Assembly (NCBI GenBank): GCA_018136815.1
Contig: CM030934.1
Location: forward strand, 6,083,087 to 6,147,086
Reading direction: 5' to 3'
Length of the DNA: 64,000 bases
Source of the DNA: Isochrysis galbana
Lineage: Eukaryota > Haptophyta > Isochrysidales > Isochrysidaceae
Positions 40,386 through 51,506 of the stretch are shown here, piece after piece. Below the pieces are notes generated by a model. It searched no databases, was not told where the DNA came from, and worked only from the letters and a program-made list of their open reading frames with translations. The stretch's first letter is position 1. Every line of letters starts with the position of its first letter. Made by a program: the position numbers and the translations under genes.

Positions 40386-41829
40386 ACTACGCAACTAGCA
40401 ACTGGCAACTGGATCAACAAGGCCTTTCAGGAGGTGACTGTCGATGGGCGAAGCTCCGCCCTCTCCGCCTCCGCCCACCCCGCCGCCCTCACAGCACTAG
40501 GATCAATCAAACGCATGAGACTAACCCACCAGCACAGACATGCAAACTCTGCTAACCCTCCCCCATCGCCCAGTAAGACCTAAGTAAGGCTAAGGCGAAT
40601 AGGAATTGGGCCAGTAACCAGTAACCTTAACCGGACCTAGGACTGGGACTTGGAGTGGGCAACGTGAAACGTTGACGTTGAACGTTCACAGTGAGAAGTG
40701 GGGGGGGGGAGAGGCGAGCTACTCGCGAAAATTTTATTTTCAGCATTGTGTTTTTACGTGAAAGATCAGAAGATCAGAACTTCTTGTAGGGATGGCGATG
40801 GCGGCCAGGCGGCCATGACCATGATCCATGATGGATGATGGCGGCCGTCGCCGTTTGATTGCCTGTCTGCTGTCTGCCAGAGGACAGCGAACAGCGCGGC
40901 CGCCACAGCCATTTCTGGCCATGCCCACGGGTGAGAAAGTTGCCCCTACCACCTGCGCGCGGGACCGCTCGTTGCGATGGATTCACGAACGCTCCGGCTC
41001 GTGACGCCCCATGGCCCATGGTCCCCCCATCCCACTCGCTCGCGCTGAGTTTGCGCTCGCGATGGAATCGCCTGGCCTTGTGCCTCGATACGAATTTTCT
41101 GAGGTATGCCGGGCACATAGCACATAGATAGGACCTTACTTAGAATGAGCCCATGCAAGCCCACATGCACATGCACGAGCCGGACACCTAACAAATACAC
41201 CAACTCGAAATCTTCCCTGTTTTGTAGGCGGACGTTCAGCGTTTGCGTTTAGCATACGTACGCCTGGTAAGGAGTGGCTTAGCAGGCTTTGAATGAATGG
41301 TGTCCGCGAAGCTACTGTTTACTGTTTACTCACGCCTTGCCCCGCCGTGCTCAGACAGCTACGTGCGCCGGAGTGCCCAACTTTCGAACACGACCGGCCG
41401 TGCTGCCGGCGCTTTCACGTTCACCCACTTGGACAGAATGGCTCAGCACCAGGCACCATACACCATATCGAAAGATGCCGCCCTAGCAGCCACTCCAATC
41501 GTACACCGGGCTGATGGCGAAGAAAGGCCCTTCGCAGTGGGCCCGGGCGCACACCTAACTCGGGCGCTCCGGGACCCCTCCGTTGGCGCGCTAGCGAGGG
41601 ACGCGAGGGGGCGATTTGCGATGAGGCGGCGGCGGGCATGGGAGGCAGTAGGCAGTAGGAGGCGCACCTGGCAGCCTACGCGCATGGCTGTGGCTGGCCG
41701 AGGCACGCTGCGCCGCTGCGCCGGGGACGCGTCGATTAGCGTCCCGACGCTCGCCCGCGCTCGCGTCGGACGTCGGCCCTCCGCGATAGTGATATAGTGA
41801 TAGTGATTTCTGGCCAATTTGCGCGTCTT
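40386..41829. other. Intergenic, nothing recognised
   Basis: Short open frames only. Small CATGAC/GATGATGG simple repeats near 40800-40850. No gene supported. Confidence 0.4.
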
Positions 41830-42025
41830 CTGGCTATGCATCGCTGTGGGGGCTACCTTGGGGGGTCTAGGGCCCAAAGGGCACAAGGAAGGGCACCGGA
41901 TATGTGCTAGTTACACCTATCCGCTATCCGGTCACCATATCCAAAAATCTCGTAATGAATCCTCAATCTTGACTTGGTCAATTTTCACCCTTAGAAGTTA
42001 AAATAGCTGTTTGACCGCCCTATGA
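41830..42025 (+). repeat. Repeat family F, long copy
   Basis: From TGTGGGGGCTACCTTGGGGG to CACCCTTAGAAGTTAAAATA and TTTGACCGCCCTA; partner of 31440-31670. Confidence 0.65.
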
Positions 42026-42078
42026 GTGACCGGGCTAGGACAGTCTGACTACTAGTCATGCTGGATCATGGAGATTGG

Positions 42079-42120
42079 AGATATTGATATTGATATTGAT
42101 ATTGATATTGAGATTGAGAT
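42079..42120. repeat. (GATATT)n hexanucleotide repeat
   Basis: About six units, with edge variants GAGATT. Confidence 0.9.
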
Positions 42121-42164
42121 TGCGGTGACCTCTCGCCTCTCGGCGGGGGTACCACGTTAGAAGT

Positions 42165-42310
42165 TATAGCGTCGTAGGACTTGTTAGCTAGCATTCCTAG
42201 CCACACACACCGGACGAGCCATGCGCCAACCGCGCACACACCCCCATCGCGCGGGAGGGGCTCCGTTGCCGTCGAAGGGCTTCGTTCCCGCAGCACTAAG
42301 GTTCTACGAA
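42165..42310 (+). repeat. Repeat family C, copy 3
   Basis: Same core as the other two copies, same orientation, 1.8 kb from copy 2. Confidence 0.75.
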
Positions 42311-42419
42311 CACAACAAGAAAACTCAGACGCTCGGCTCATTCACGACGACTGAATCGATCGCCCGCTGCCGTGAATCCGCTCTCAGTGGATCGGCCGAA
42401 GATTCTCGTGTGGCGCAGC

Positions 42420-42950
42420 TCTCGCGAGAGAGAGGGGGCGGGGGAGGGAAGGAGAGAGGGAGAGGGAGGGAGGGAGAGAGATAAAGAGAGAGAGGGAGAG
42501 AGAGTTGATGAGATGGCCCCTCCTTCCCCATCCGACGTGTGGACCATCGAGCAGCGATGAGACTCAGCTCGGCCAAACCTCTTGCAGAAGAGAAAAAAGG
42601 GGAAGAGGCAGGGAAAACAAGACTCTCCCGCTGCGTCCCCCACTCGTTCTACTATCCTCCTCCACGGAGAGAGGACAGGGGAGAAGCCCCTCATTTAGTG
42701 AGTGCGATATGTCGATATGTTTCTCTCGATCTTATCACGAGAGAGAGAGAGAGGGGAAGGGGGGGAGAGGCAAGAAGGGGAGAGAGTAGAGGGAAGATAG
42801 AGCGGAGATGACCGCGAGCAAGCAAGTCTGGTGCGAAGGAGAGGAAGAAGAAGAGCGACGAAGAGAGGAGAGAACAGCCTCGCCCTCCCTCCCTCCCCCG
42901 CCCCTTTCGACCCCCCAGAAGAGAAGAAAACGTCCAGTTCAGAGGAGAAG
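42420..42950. repeat. GA-rich tracts upstream of the GH72 gene
   Basis: GA microsatellites at 42425-42505 and 42735-42800, then GA/AG and C-rich blocks to 43035. Here the purines are on the coding strand. Confidence 0.8.
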
Positions 42951-43035
42951 AAGCCCTTGGACCGCGCGCGCGCGGAGAGACCTCACCCACAGTCCTCCCT
43001 CTTCCCCCCCCCCCCTCCTCCTCCCCACCCCCCCA

Positions 43036-45582
43036 ATGCGGCGCTCCCTCCTGCTGCTTCTCTCTCTGGCGCGCGGTTGCGCGGGGGCGGTCTCGATCCA
43101 GGGGCGTCAGATGTTTGTCGACGGCAAGCCCTTCGAGATTCGCGGCGTGTGCTACTCTCCAACCCCCATCAACGAGTCGGTCTACTTTGCTCCGTACGGA
43201 GACTACTTCACTTCCGAATACTCCTTCATCTGGCAGAGGGACCTGCCTCTGATCAAGGCGATGGGCGCGAACATGCTGCGCGTCTACGGCTGGCTCCCCG
43301 AGAACGACCATTCTGACTTCCTCAACGCCGTCGCAGCCAACGGACTCAAGGCGATGGCCACCTTCTACATGGGCGACGCAACAGAGTCGCCTGTGGCATC
43401 GGAGGAGCAAAGGGCGTTGATGATAGAGCGCTTTAGGCGGCAGGTGGCGCAGTACGCGGACCATCCAGCACTTATCATCTGGTCCTTTGGGAACGAGCTC
43501 AACGGAGTGTGGAATGGATATCTGCAGCAGCTGGGGCATGACCCGGCTGCGCCGTGCGCGTGGGACGACCGGTACGATGACCTTGGAGGATGTTGGCTGC
43601 ACAAGGGCAAGGTGCCGACCAAGGGAAACCCGTGCTACGACTCGAGCTACTGTGTATACTCGCGGCTCTTTTCTTTCATCGAGCAGGTGAACCCGCACAG
43701 GGGGGAGGGAGGGGGAGCGCGCCGCGTTGTGGAGGGGAATGTTTCAAGCGCCTCCGACCTATCGCCATGACCGAATCCCTGGGCCGACGCCGTGAGCGTG
43801 CTCGGCGCTGCCGGAACCCCCATCACCGCGCAGCCGGCGTCGTGGCTCCTCCCGTCATTCCTCGCCCTCGACACACCCCGATGCCCCCGCACTCTCCCCA
43901 CGGCACTGAACCTATGGCCCTGTATGCCCGTGCGCGCAGGCCGCGCAAGCCGCTCATAGCGTGGCAGATGTGCTCGTTGTCTCCGCCTTCGCTGATGTCG
44001 ATGCGCTCTACGACAAAATCCATCGCGCTGGGCACCTAGCCCCGTCTGTGGACGCCTGGACGGCGCAGGTGTATCGTGGCAACAGTTTCGGCACGTTCTT
44101 CCTAGATATGTCCAACGCAACAGACAAGCCGGTTCTTCTAACTGAGTATGGTGTTGATGCCTACCATGACACGTGAGAAAGAGCGCGCGCGCATTGGCGG
44201 CGGACGGCGCCCGGGGGGGGGGGGGGGGGGGGGGGGGGGGTTGTTACCAGCGCACGTTCAGCTCCATGACCCGTTGGCATCAACTCTGGCACACGCAGAT
44301 GCGGTACTGGCGATCAGACACCATGCTTCAACTTTGACGGCGACAACTCGGGATCCTTTGTTGATGAGGAGGCACAGGCGGGATATGCGCTCAACCTTAC
44401 GCTTGAGATCCGGTGAGTGTGGAGTTGGACGCGGCACGCACCGCCTTAGCAATCGCCCTGCCGCCACTTCTCGCCCGGCACTCCATTGTTGTGCTCAGCC
44501 TCGCTCCCACCATCGCCACTGTCGCACCGCCGACCCATGTAGGAACCAATCCTCGGCGTACAAGCACTGTGCTAAGGCTAAGGCCGGCTCAAAAGATTGC
44601 ACTGCCATTGGAGGTTTCCTGATGAGCTGGGTTGACGAATACTGGAAAGGCGCCAAGTCCCAGGTGGGAGCACAAGGCCACGCAAGGCGTTCGTCCGGGG
44701 CGAGTCCATGTGGTGCTTGAGCATCGTAGCGCTGCTGCACTTTTACGGCTCACGCCCCTTGTGCACCCGTGTTCGAAACCTAAGGCGGCTTGCGAGCCCA
44801 CGTACGACGACCCCAAGTTCTCCATCGCAAACTGTGACCACAAGGCGCACGTTACGTGCGGCAACTGGGATGCCTCTTACCACGACCTTTGTGGATACGA
44901 GTAGGCCGCCTCCCCCTCCAACGTACCCAACCTTCGCTTGTTGTTGCCGTCCGAGCCACATGCGAGCCGTCCGCACATGTGTGCCCCTGCCCCGGCTCCA
45001 CCATGCTCGTGCCGTCTTTAACGATCATTCTTGCTCTTGCCTAGGCTGGATGCGGCCCCCGACCACTATGTCAATGAAGAGTGGTTCGGCATCACCTCCC
45101 CCGACCGCTGTGGCGACTCGGTGAATGCGCTAGCGCCCCGTCGGGTCTACTGGACCATGCGCAAGCTTTGGGTCAACAAGGATGAGGACTCGTCCTTGTT
45201 TGCGCGCTGTCACGAGGTGCTCGATGCGCAGTGCGCCAACAAGGATTCGGAGGGAGGCTCCGGCCTCTTCGGGCTCCTCGCTCCGAGCATTCCTGGCGCC
45301 ACATGCTCAGGCCGTGGCGACTGTGTGACTGACTGGAAAAAGTGCGGCCCGGGCGATGAGAACACCACCTCAACGCCTTGCTGCTTCTGCGACTTCGGGT
45401 TTGCGGGGCCCACGTGCGAGCAGCTTGACGCACGGCTATACCTCGCGCTCGCAGCGGGCGGGGTGCTCGCGTTGGTGCTGCTGTTGCTTTTGGCCATCTC
45501 GCTCACCTCGGCAATACGCAATGCTTGCTGCCCTACGGGGCCAAAGGGGTCCGCCACTCAGCCGCTGCTAGCTCGTGCGTAG
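43036..45582 (+). CDS. GH72 beta-1,3-glucanosyltransferase (Gas/Gel-like), membrane-anchored
   Basis: Six exons (43036-43686, 43940-44172, 44299-44412, 44543-44663, 44785-44900, 45045-45582), all phases consistent; 590 residues. GH72 enzymes cut and rejoin beta-1,3-glucan chains at the cell surface. Signal peptide MRRSLLLLLSLARGCAGA. Family motifs: IRGVCYSP, then RVYGWLPEND; acid/base in WSFGNELNG; nucleophile in LLTEYGVDAYHD; QVYRGNSFG; GGFLMSWVDEYWKG. A Cys-rich EGF-like module (CSGRGDC...CCFCDFGFAGPTCE) follows, then a membrane helix at about 540-565 and a short cytosolic tail, instead of the GPI anchor usual in fungi. Intron 2 contains a 28-G run. The stretch between exons 1 and 2 might hide one more small exon. 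Confidence 0.88.
44213..44240. repeat. G28 homopolymer in GH72 intron 2
   Basis: Twenty-eight consecutive G inside the 126-base intron, potentially quadruplex-forming in the pre-mRNA. Confidence 0.9.
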
Positions 45583-45934
45583 AGAGGCGGGCGTGGGATG
45601 ACTGGGGAGACTCTTGGGACATGAGCACCACTAGGACGCATTTGGCTTGCATTTGCTAGCATTCTTACTCGGTCGGCGCCCCGGCGACTTCTTCTTGGTG
45701 AAGACAGCGGAGCGCGGGACCTCCCTCCGGATTGCATATCGCGTGCTCATAGCAACCTAGTTCAACGTGCGAGGGAAGTTGGGTATTGTTTATTGGAGTG
45801 AAGTGAGCTTGATCGAAGCAAGGAGGCGGCGGGGGCCGGCACGCTGACGAGGGTTCGTTGCATCTATGGATAACGGATATGTCGGAGGATTGCCTACTCA
45901 GAGCATACGGCAACGGGCGCGATAGGGTACGAGG

Positions 45935-46175
45935 CTACCAAAAAAATGTGGAGATTCAGGGCTACACACCTACAAGAAGTCCGGTATCAAATACCTCTCC
46001 ACTGTCATCGCCCTAACATCCTTTCGCTCCACTTCCTTCCCTCCCCCCTTCTCCCTTCTTTCATTTTTCTTTGATTTCCGGGGTTACGGTTACGGCCCCG
46101 GTGCGTGCGCTACCTTGTACCTTGGTCCTTGGTTGGGCCCGGTTCAGAGACAAGGGTCCGGGCAGGCCTCTTGGT
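45935..46175 (-). repeat. Repeat family B copy
   Basis: Reverse-complement copy, more diverged, from the A-run/GATTCAGGGCTACACACCT end to TTCCGGGGTTACGG and GGCCCGGTTCAGAGACAAGG. Confidence 0.6.
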
Positions 46176-46189
46176 TGTCGGACTAAGGC

Positions 46190-46530
46190 AACTAAGTTTA
46201 TACTTGGTTCGCCCATGGGGGGGCACGAGCCCCCCTCTCTCTCCACTCCTCCCCTGTTATGGGGGAGGAACCACTCACTCTCTTGGCAGCCACCTGATGG
46301 CTTGCCAGGAGCACACAGCCCTGCTGACTCATTCTTCTCCCCACAGGCTCGCCTGACTCGCCCGCCCTGGCCCGTCGTGGCCTGCCCATCCCTCTGACCA
46401 GCCCCTCCTCCTCCTGGCCCCCCCTGATCGGGACCCCCCAGCCAGCTCCAGTCGACTGGCAGGGGCTCGAGAGCCAGCGAGGGAGAGGCAGGAGGGGCCA
46501 GGGCCATGCCCCAGCCTCACGCCTCACCTA
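46190..46530 (-). repeat. Repeat family A, long copy
   Basis: About 340 bases, collinear with 2500-2841 in reverse orientation, beginning at the CAACTAAGTTTATACTTGG hairpin end. It abuts the family B copy. Confidence 0.8.
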
Positions 46531-46549
46531 GGCTCAGGCCAAAATATCT

Positions 46550-46705
46550 AGACAGTCCCGGGGATATTTGCAGTGGTCCAAAATACCACAAGATATTTGG
46601 GGGGGTATCCGGGATATCTCGGGATATTTGGGGGGTGGGGGCGCCCAAGGGCGAATACAGGGGGGGGGGGGGGCGAATATAGGGGGGGGGGGGGACTGTT
46701 GGCTG
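46550..46705. repeat. GGGATATTTGGGGG degenerate repeats and G-runs
   Basis: Four to five GATATTTG/GATATCTC units with G-runs, followed by two GAATACAGGGGG/GAATATAGGGGG units. Confidence 0.7.
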
Positions 46706-46849
46706 TTGGCGCGTTGGCGCGAACGCGAACGCGAACCCATGAGCCCCCCTCCCTCCCCCTTGCTCCCCATTAGGTGAAATGTCGTGTCTCAGTAATAATA
46801 AATGGGAGAGTGCAGAAGAGTGTGAGTGTGAATACTTGTTTGTTTGCAG

Positions 46850-47092
46850 ATCGCACGCACCCACCAGGTCAGCATGCTGAGCCACGAGGACAAGGACCAC
46901 GAGGACGAGGACGAGGAGAGCGAGGGCAGCACGGACAGCGAGAGCGACAGCGCGAACGACCACGTTGATCTCACGGACGAGTCCCTGCTGTACAAGAAGG
47001 GGTCGGCCGTTAGCCACGATCCACGATCCAAACCTCCATCATATTGCGCTATAACACGAGCAAGCGTCGTGGGCAATGGCAATGAGCAATGA
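46850..47092 (+). pseudogene. Acidic exon-like ORF
   Basis: A good acceptor (TGTTTGTTTGCAG) precedes 80 codons: IARTHQVSMLSHEDKDHEDE, a Glu/Asp/Ser run, then NDHVDLTDESLLYKK, ending in TGA. Protein-like at first, simpler near the end. No upstream exon found; family repeats lie just upstream. Possibly the last exon of a disrupted gene. Confidence 0.3.
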
Positions 47093-48354
47093 ATGTGAAT
47101 GTGAATGTGTGTCATAGTACTATGTACTTTATTGTAAGCACTATTGCTTTGTAGAAAGATATATGTCTTAAAGCTAGGGTACTCGGCTTATTTATAATTA
47201 TAATACGTAATATACGTAAAAGACGTATTTTTGAACCGGATATTTGATATTTCGAAGATAGCGGCACGCCGCCTTCGTTTCCTCGGGATTCGCGCCTGCT
47301 CTCAACCAGCCTGCTGTCGTCGCTTCTGCAACCAGGGTGGTACCGGTGAGTGCGATCGTGTTGCTGGGCGTGTGTCAACTAAGTTTAGGAAAGAGGAAAA
47401 GAAGAGAGTGGGCCCATCGCCTCGTCTTCTCACGTGAAGAGAAGAAGAGAAGCCCCACTGGATTTAGGAAGTACAAAGAGGACAGGAGGGAGGAGGGAGG
47501 CGAGAGACCATCCGTGATAGGGTGCGTTTTTAGGACTTCTTCGAGGTCGGTGTCTCGTGAAGTTTCTCTTTCTCTTTCTTGGTAGAGCCATTTGCCATTT
47601 GTACTTCTTCCTGAGTTCTGAGTTGGTTGCGGATCTCGTTGTCGTCGGTGGTCGTGTCCCTATTGGGCTCGCCCGGGGTGTCCTAGTTGTTGGTGACGTA
47701 TATCTAGCAGATAATCTGGGGATGGCTTGCTGTCTCGTGGTTCTTGCCTTAAAATTGGAACGCTGGAAGAATTCTTTTGTCATCTTTTCTTCGTGAGTGG
47801 GTGTACAAAGAGCGCGTGGGTCAGAGTAGTGGACCCAAGGCTGCCCGCGCGGCGAGATTCCCAAGAAACATATTCAGCTATGCGGACGACATTGAAGCAG
47901 TGGTATTGCGTGGAATGCCTTGGCACTCGAGAATCTACTAACGACATAGCACATCACATAGACACCAACATGGGCAAACAAACCGATCAGTTACAGCGCA
48001 ACGCAGTGCAGAGTTGCAGCCTCGAGACCGAATGAGGACAGCGACATACCACGAGCATCGCAGCGTTTCATGCGCTGCGCCGCCGATCTCTCGTGTCGAA
48101 GGTCCATAGCAACTACGCTTAGTGGCGCGGCGAGATAGTGGTACGAGTATCACGCGCGTGTGTGCAACCGCACGCATAGGGCTGGCACAATAATATGACG
48201 GTAAAAAAGATGGGGCTCGGATGACGAGACTGGCTCGTCGAGCCGGCAAGATAGCTTCGTTGACTGGCGCCAAGACAAGTCGGTAGTGGGCTCGATGCAT
48301 CTCTAGTTTATGTCGAAAGCGGGTCCAGGGAAAGGGGATCAAGTGTGTACGAAT
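47093..48354. other. Intergenic, nothing recognised
   Basis: AT-rich segment at 47100-47240, then unique sequence. A basic minus-strand frame near 47430-47864 is open, but I could not support it. Confidence 0.4.
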
Positions 48355-50160
48355 TTATCGACAACGATGGGTGGTTGAGTCGAACAGGAAGACGGGCAGG
48401 GCATCAAGCATCACGGGGCTAGAGCTCGCTCCCCTCGTGAGGCCGAAAGACGAGTTCGAGAAATCTGACAGCCGACTGGGCGCAGAGCCGCTACGGGTGC
48501 ACGGTGCCGAGACGACCTTCGTCGCGGCCTCTCGCCGACTCCTCGTTGCAGAGGATGACGACTCGCATTCGCCGCAGGAGCACGCGCTCAAGCGACGCTT
48601 AACTGCAAGTAGTCGCATCGCCAAGCGACGCGTGCACTGATGCGCTCCCTCGCATATCCATCTGAAGCATGAGGAGCGCAGGCGGCACTTTACGACGGGG
48701 CAACTGTCGTGTGCGCTACAACCAAGCTTTTGCCGGATGGAGACGGGGAGGAGGTGCAGAGCGACGCCACGAGGCGAGAGCCTCAACCGTGTGTGTGTGC
48801 ACACAAGCACGTACAGCACAACCCCGGTCGACTGCATCAGCAGAACTACCCAGCGGAGCGTGCGCTCGTGTGGTTTAAGCCCGTGCACCCTAGCGTCACC
48901 AAGGTACGTCTTCCATGTGCCCTGCGCGACATGCTGGAAATACTGCATCCCGTCGAAGCGCGACACGAGGCGGATCCTCAGCGCGTCGAGGCCAACAGCG
49001 AGCCCGCCGTGAGCGGCCACGAGCTCGTTCAGGGCGTCGGTGAGGATGCCCGGCCCCGTGAGCTCGAGAGTGTGCGTGGGTTCCGGCCGCGGCGCGAGGT
49101 GGTGCTCGGCCTCGAACTTGGCGACAATCCGCTGGAGCGTGTGGAGCATAAGTGGATGACGCTTAGGCGCCAGCATGATGCAGTTGCGCCGCTGCGGCAG
49201 CCGCACCAGGTCAGTCAGCCCGAGGTGCAGCGCAACGAAGCTGATACCCCTCGCGACCATGCTGGGCATCCAGTCAAAAAGGGGCAGCGACTCGGTAAAG
49301 ATGACACCCGGCGAGGACTGCACCAGCGAAGTGATCGGGGGATGGGCGTACACGTCGATGTCCGCGTAGATGCCTCCCTCAAGCCACAAGATGGCGTAGC
49401 GCCACACGTCGGATCGCTGCACGTTGGTCTCGAGCGCGTCGTACACGCGCAGCAGTCGGGAATCACCCGTCATGTCCACCATACGGACGATGTCCCTGCG
49501 CGCCTGTGCATTGTCGGCCGTCCGAACCCTGAAGCCGAGCCGGATCCACGAGGCCCGCCATTGGAGCTGTTCCGGCGTTAGCACCAAGTTCTTGACTGTT
49601 TGGTGCAGGACGGGAAGGTTGGACCAATCGGAACCGGTGGCGGGATCCCAGGTGGTGATGGGGTGTAGTAGCTGCCGCACATCGGTGCCCGTGCTTCCCG
49701 GCTGTTCCCAGCCGTCCGGCAGCGATCGGGCGACCGCAGGGCGACCCTCCGCGCCAGATGTCGGACCATCCTCCCCTGGTCCGTGCCCCTCCCCCGACGC
49801 CCACCGCGCACCCTCTGTCCAGGCGGGTGAGCGGAGTGGCGAGGGGATCTGCTCTGCTCTGGGCGCTGTAGGAACGAGGCCCAGCACCGCCGCCAGGCGA
49901 TCAGAGTGACCAGGCGCGGGCGTTCGGCTCCTCGAGGCAAGGAAGACGATGCTCTCCATCCACGCTAACTGTGGGTCATGGACGATCATCAGAGAGAGCA
50001 GCAGGAGAGCAGAGAGAAGAGGAGCGCGCTGGCAGAGAGGAGAGATCACCCCCTTCCCGCCAGCTCTCTCGGCCTTCTCAGGCTTGTCAGCGGGCGGCGC
50101 GGCGGCTTCAGGAGGTGGTGATGCCTCCAGGTCCAAGGATCCGTCGTGCGCATCGTCCAT
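48355..50160 (-). CDS. OCH1-type sugar transferase (DXD glycosyltransferase), type II membrane
   Basis: Frame of 601 residues from ATG 50160. A cytosolic N-terminus is followed by a membrane anchor at about 46-62 (RAPLLSALLLLSLMIV) and a stem. The catalytic part begins with LPVLHQTVKN (about 182-191), matching the I..IHQ.W start of the Gly_transf_sug family. Its hallmark is RSDVWRYAILWLEGG at about 249-263, then IYADIDVY with the metal-binding DXD at Asp267/Asp269, and the domain closes near residue 420 with YFQHVAQGTW. A Golgi glycosyltransferase is likely; sugar unknown. Residues 425-601 look unlike the family and could be intron plus another exon (possible donors near 48895-48908), so the C-terminus is doubtful. 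Confidence 0.8.
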   Translation of the reverse strand: MDDAHDGSLDLEASPPPEAAAPPADKPEKAERAGGKGVISPLCQRAPLLSALLLLSLMIVHDPQLAWMESIVFLASRSRTPAPGHSDRLAAVLGLVPTAPRAEQIPSPLRSPAWTEGARWASGEGHGPGEDGPTSGAEGRPAVARSLPDGWEQPGSTGTDVRQLLHPITTWDPATGSDWSNLPVLHQTVKNLVLTPEQLQWRASWIRLGFRVRTADNAQARRDIVRMVDMTGDSRLLRVYDALETNVQRSDVWRYAILWLEGGIYADIDVYAHPPITSLVQSSPGVIFTESLPLFDWMPSMVARGISFVALHLGLTDLVRLPQRRNCIMLAPKRHPLMLHTLQRIVAKFEAEHHLAPRPEPTHTLELTGPGILTDALNELVAAHGGLAVGLDALRIRLVSRFDGMQYFQHVAQGTWKTYLGDARVHGLKPHERTLRWVVLLMQSTGVVLYVLVCTHTRLRLSPRGVALHLLPVSIRQKLGCSAHDSCPVVKCRLRSSCFRWICEGAHQCTRRLAMRLLAVKRRLSACSCGECESSSSATRSRREAATKVVSAPCTRSGSAPSRLSDFSNSSFGLTRGASSSPVMLDALPVFLFDSTTHRCR

Positions 50161-50399
50161 ACGGCTGTCGGCCAGGCAGGAGCTCGCTGGCGACAGGGCC
50201 GACAGCGGCGAGGCAGAGGGGAGAAGGAGGTGCCGGCCGGTGTCAACGGGGGCGGGTGCAAGGCCGTCTGATAAGTTTTGGAGCAGCGAGCACCAACGAA
50301 ACGACCCGAGGAGGCGAGGAGAGTGGGCGATGGCTGCACGCAGAGAGCTCCGAGGGGGAGTGGTCTGAATATTCGAGATTCGGAGGAGGAGATTGATTC

Positions 50400-50994
50400 A
50401 CGAGCGGGGGGGGGGGGGGGGGGGCAGTGGGGCGCAAAGCGACCACGGTGGCGGGGGGGGGGGGGGGGAGAGAGAGAGAGAGGCGCAGCAGGGGAAGACG
50501 ATCTGAGAGGAGAGAGGAGAGAGGAGAGAGAGCTGCGGGAACCCCCTCGTCGTTGGGTGAGAAAGAGCCTCCCGAGGGAGAGAGGAAGAGCCCCCCCCTC
50601 CTCCCTCCCTCCCCCCCCGGCCGCAGCAAGCGCGCGACGGCGGGCGGCCAGCATCAGCCTCCTTTGGCCGTCTCGCCCCCCTCCCCCCTCTTCCCCTTCC
50701 CCCCCTTCCCCCCCTTCCCCCCCTTCCCCCCACCCCGCACGCGCCTCCCGCCTCTTTTGCTCTCCTCCTCCCCGCCCTCCACTCCCCCCCGGCCTCCCCG
50801 CCTTCCCCTCCCCCCCCCCCCTCCCCATCTCTCTTCTATCCTCGAACCGACCACACTCGAGGGCGCCCGCAACGAGAGAGAGAGAGACAGAGAGAGAGAG
50901 AGAGACAGAGAGGGGGGGGGGGGGGCGGGGGGGGGGCAAGCGCCGAGAGAGGAGCTCCTTTCTCCCGCTCGCTCGATCTTGGCTTGGCGAGAAG

Positions 50995-51033
<39 letters not shown>

Positions 51034-51035
51034 CA
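50400..51035. repeat. Alternating purine and pyrimidine tracts upstream of the glycosyltransferase
   Basis: G-runs and (GA)n at 50405-50540 and 50870-51030, with C/T blocks at 50590-50830 including a CCCCCTTCC tandem at 50698-50728. Confidence 0.85.
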
Positions 51036-51474
51036 GAGCTCTCTCTGCCCGTTGCACCCGCCACCCCGTTTGGGATTCTCTTGCGTCTTCTCTGGTAGTA
51101 TCTTTCCTCCTTTAGGCTTCTTGTAGCTCTCGGTGCTCCCTGTCCGAGCTGCCCTTTCTTTCTTTCACTTATTTTTCTCTTCAGCAGCGGCGGGCGGACT
51201 CGTTCCCTCTTCTGGGCGGCGGGCGGTTCGTGAGACGTGGAGCACGCCCACGACCTAGACACGCCAAAACGGCGTGGATCAACTGTCCCGGTCTTGTCGC
51301 GCACCGCGGTATGGCGGTCACGCCCAACTCGGCTCCCTGGGACCCTGGCGGCTGGTGGCCGCCGGAAGCGCCTGCAGTTAAGCGGCGAAGCATCTTGGGA
51401 GGTGCTGCAGGTCGCAGTTGCCTCGAGGATGGGGTGGGTTTACAATATAGAGCGTAATTTTACAACCTACTCTT
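51036..51474. other. Intergenic, nothing recognised
   Basis: Plus-strand frames at 51230-51509 are open but show no domain or splice support. Confidence 0.35.
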
Positions 51475-51506
51475 ATGAGTGGGGGTCAATGGGGGCCTCG
51501 CGCCCC

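Noticed and set aside
42691-43698. 335-codon minus-strand frame across GH72 exon 1
   Set aside because: An antisense shadow of a high-GC3 exon; the plus strand has GH72 motifs and consistent introns.
45665-45913. 82-codon minus frame downstream of GH72
   Set aside because: Lies in the probable 3' UTR and is low in protein-like character; no start or splice support.
47430-47864. Basic minus-strand frame resembling a histone tail
   Set aside because: Arg/Lys/Thr-rich but no recognisable fold, no splice context, and the opposite strand is equally open.
48709-49581. 290-codon plus-strand frame over the glycosyltransferase
   Set aside because: Antisense shadow; the minus strand carries the DXD domain.
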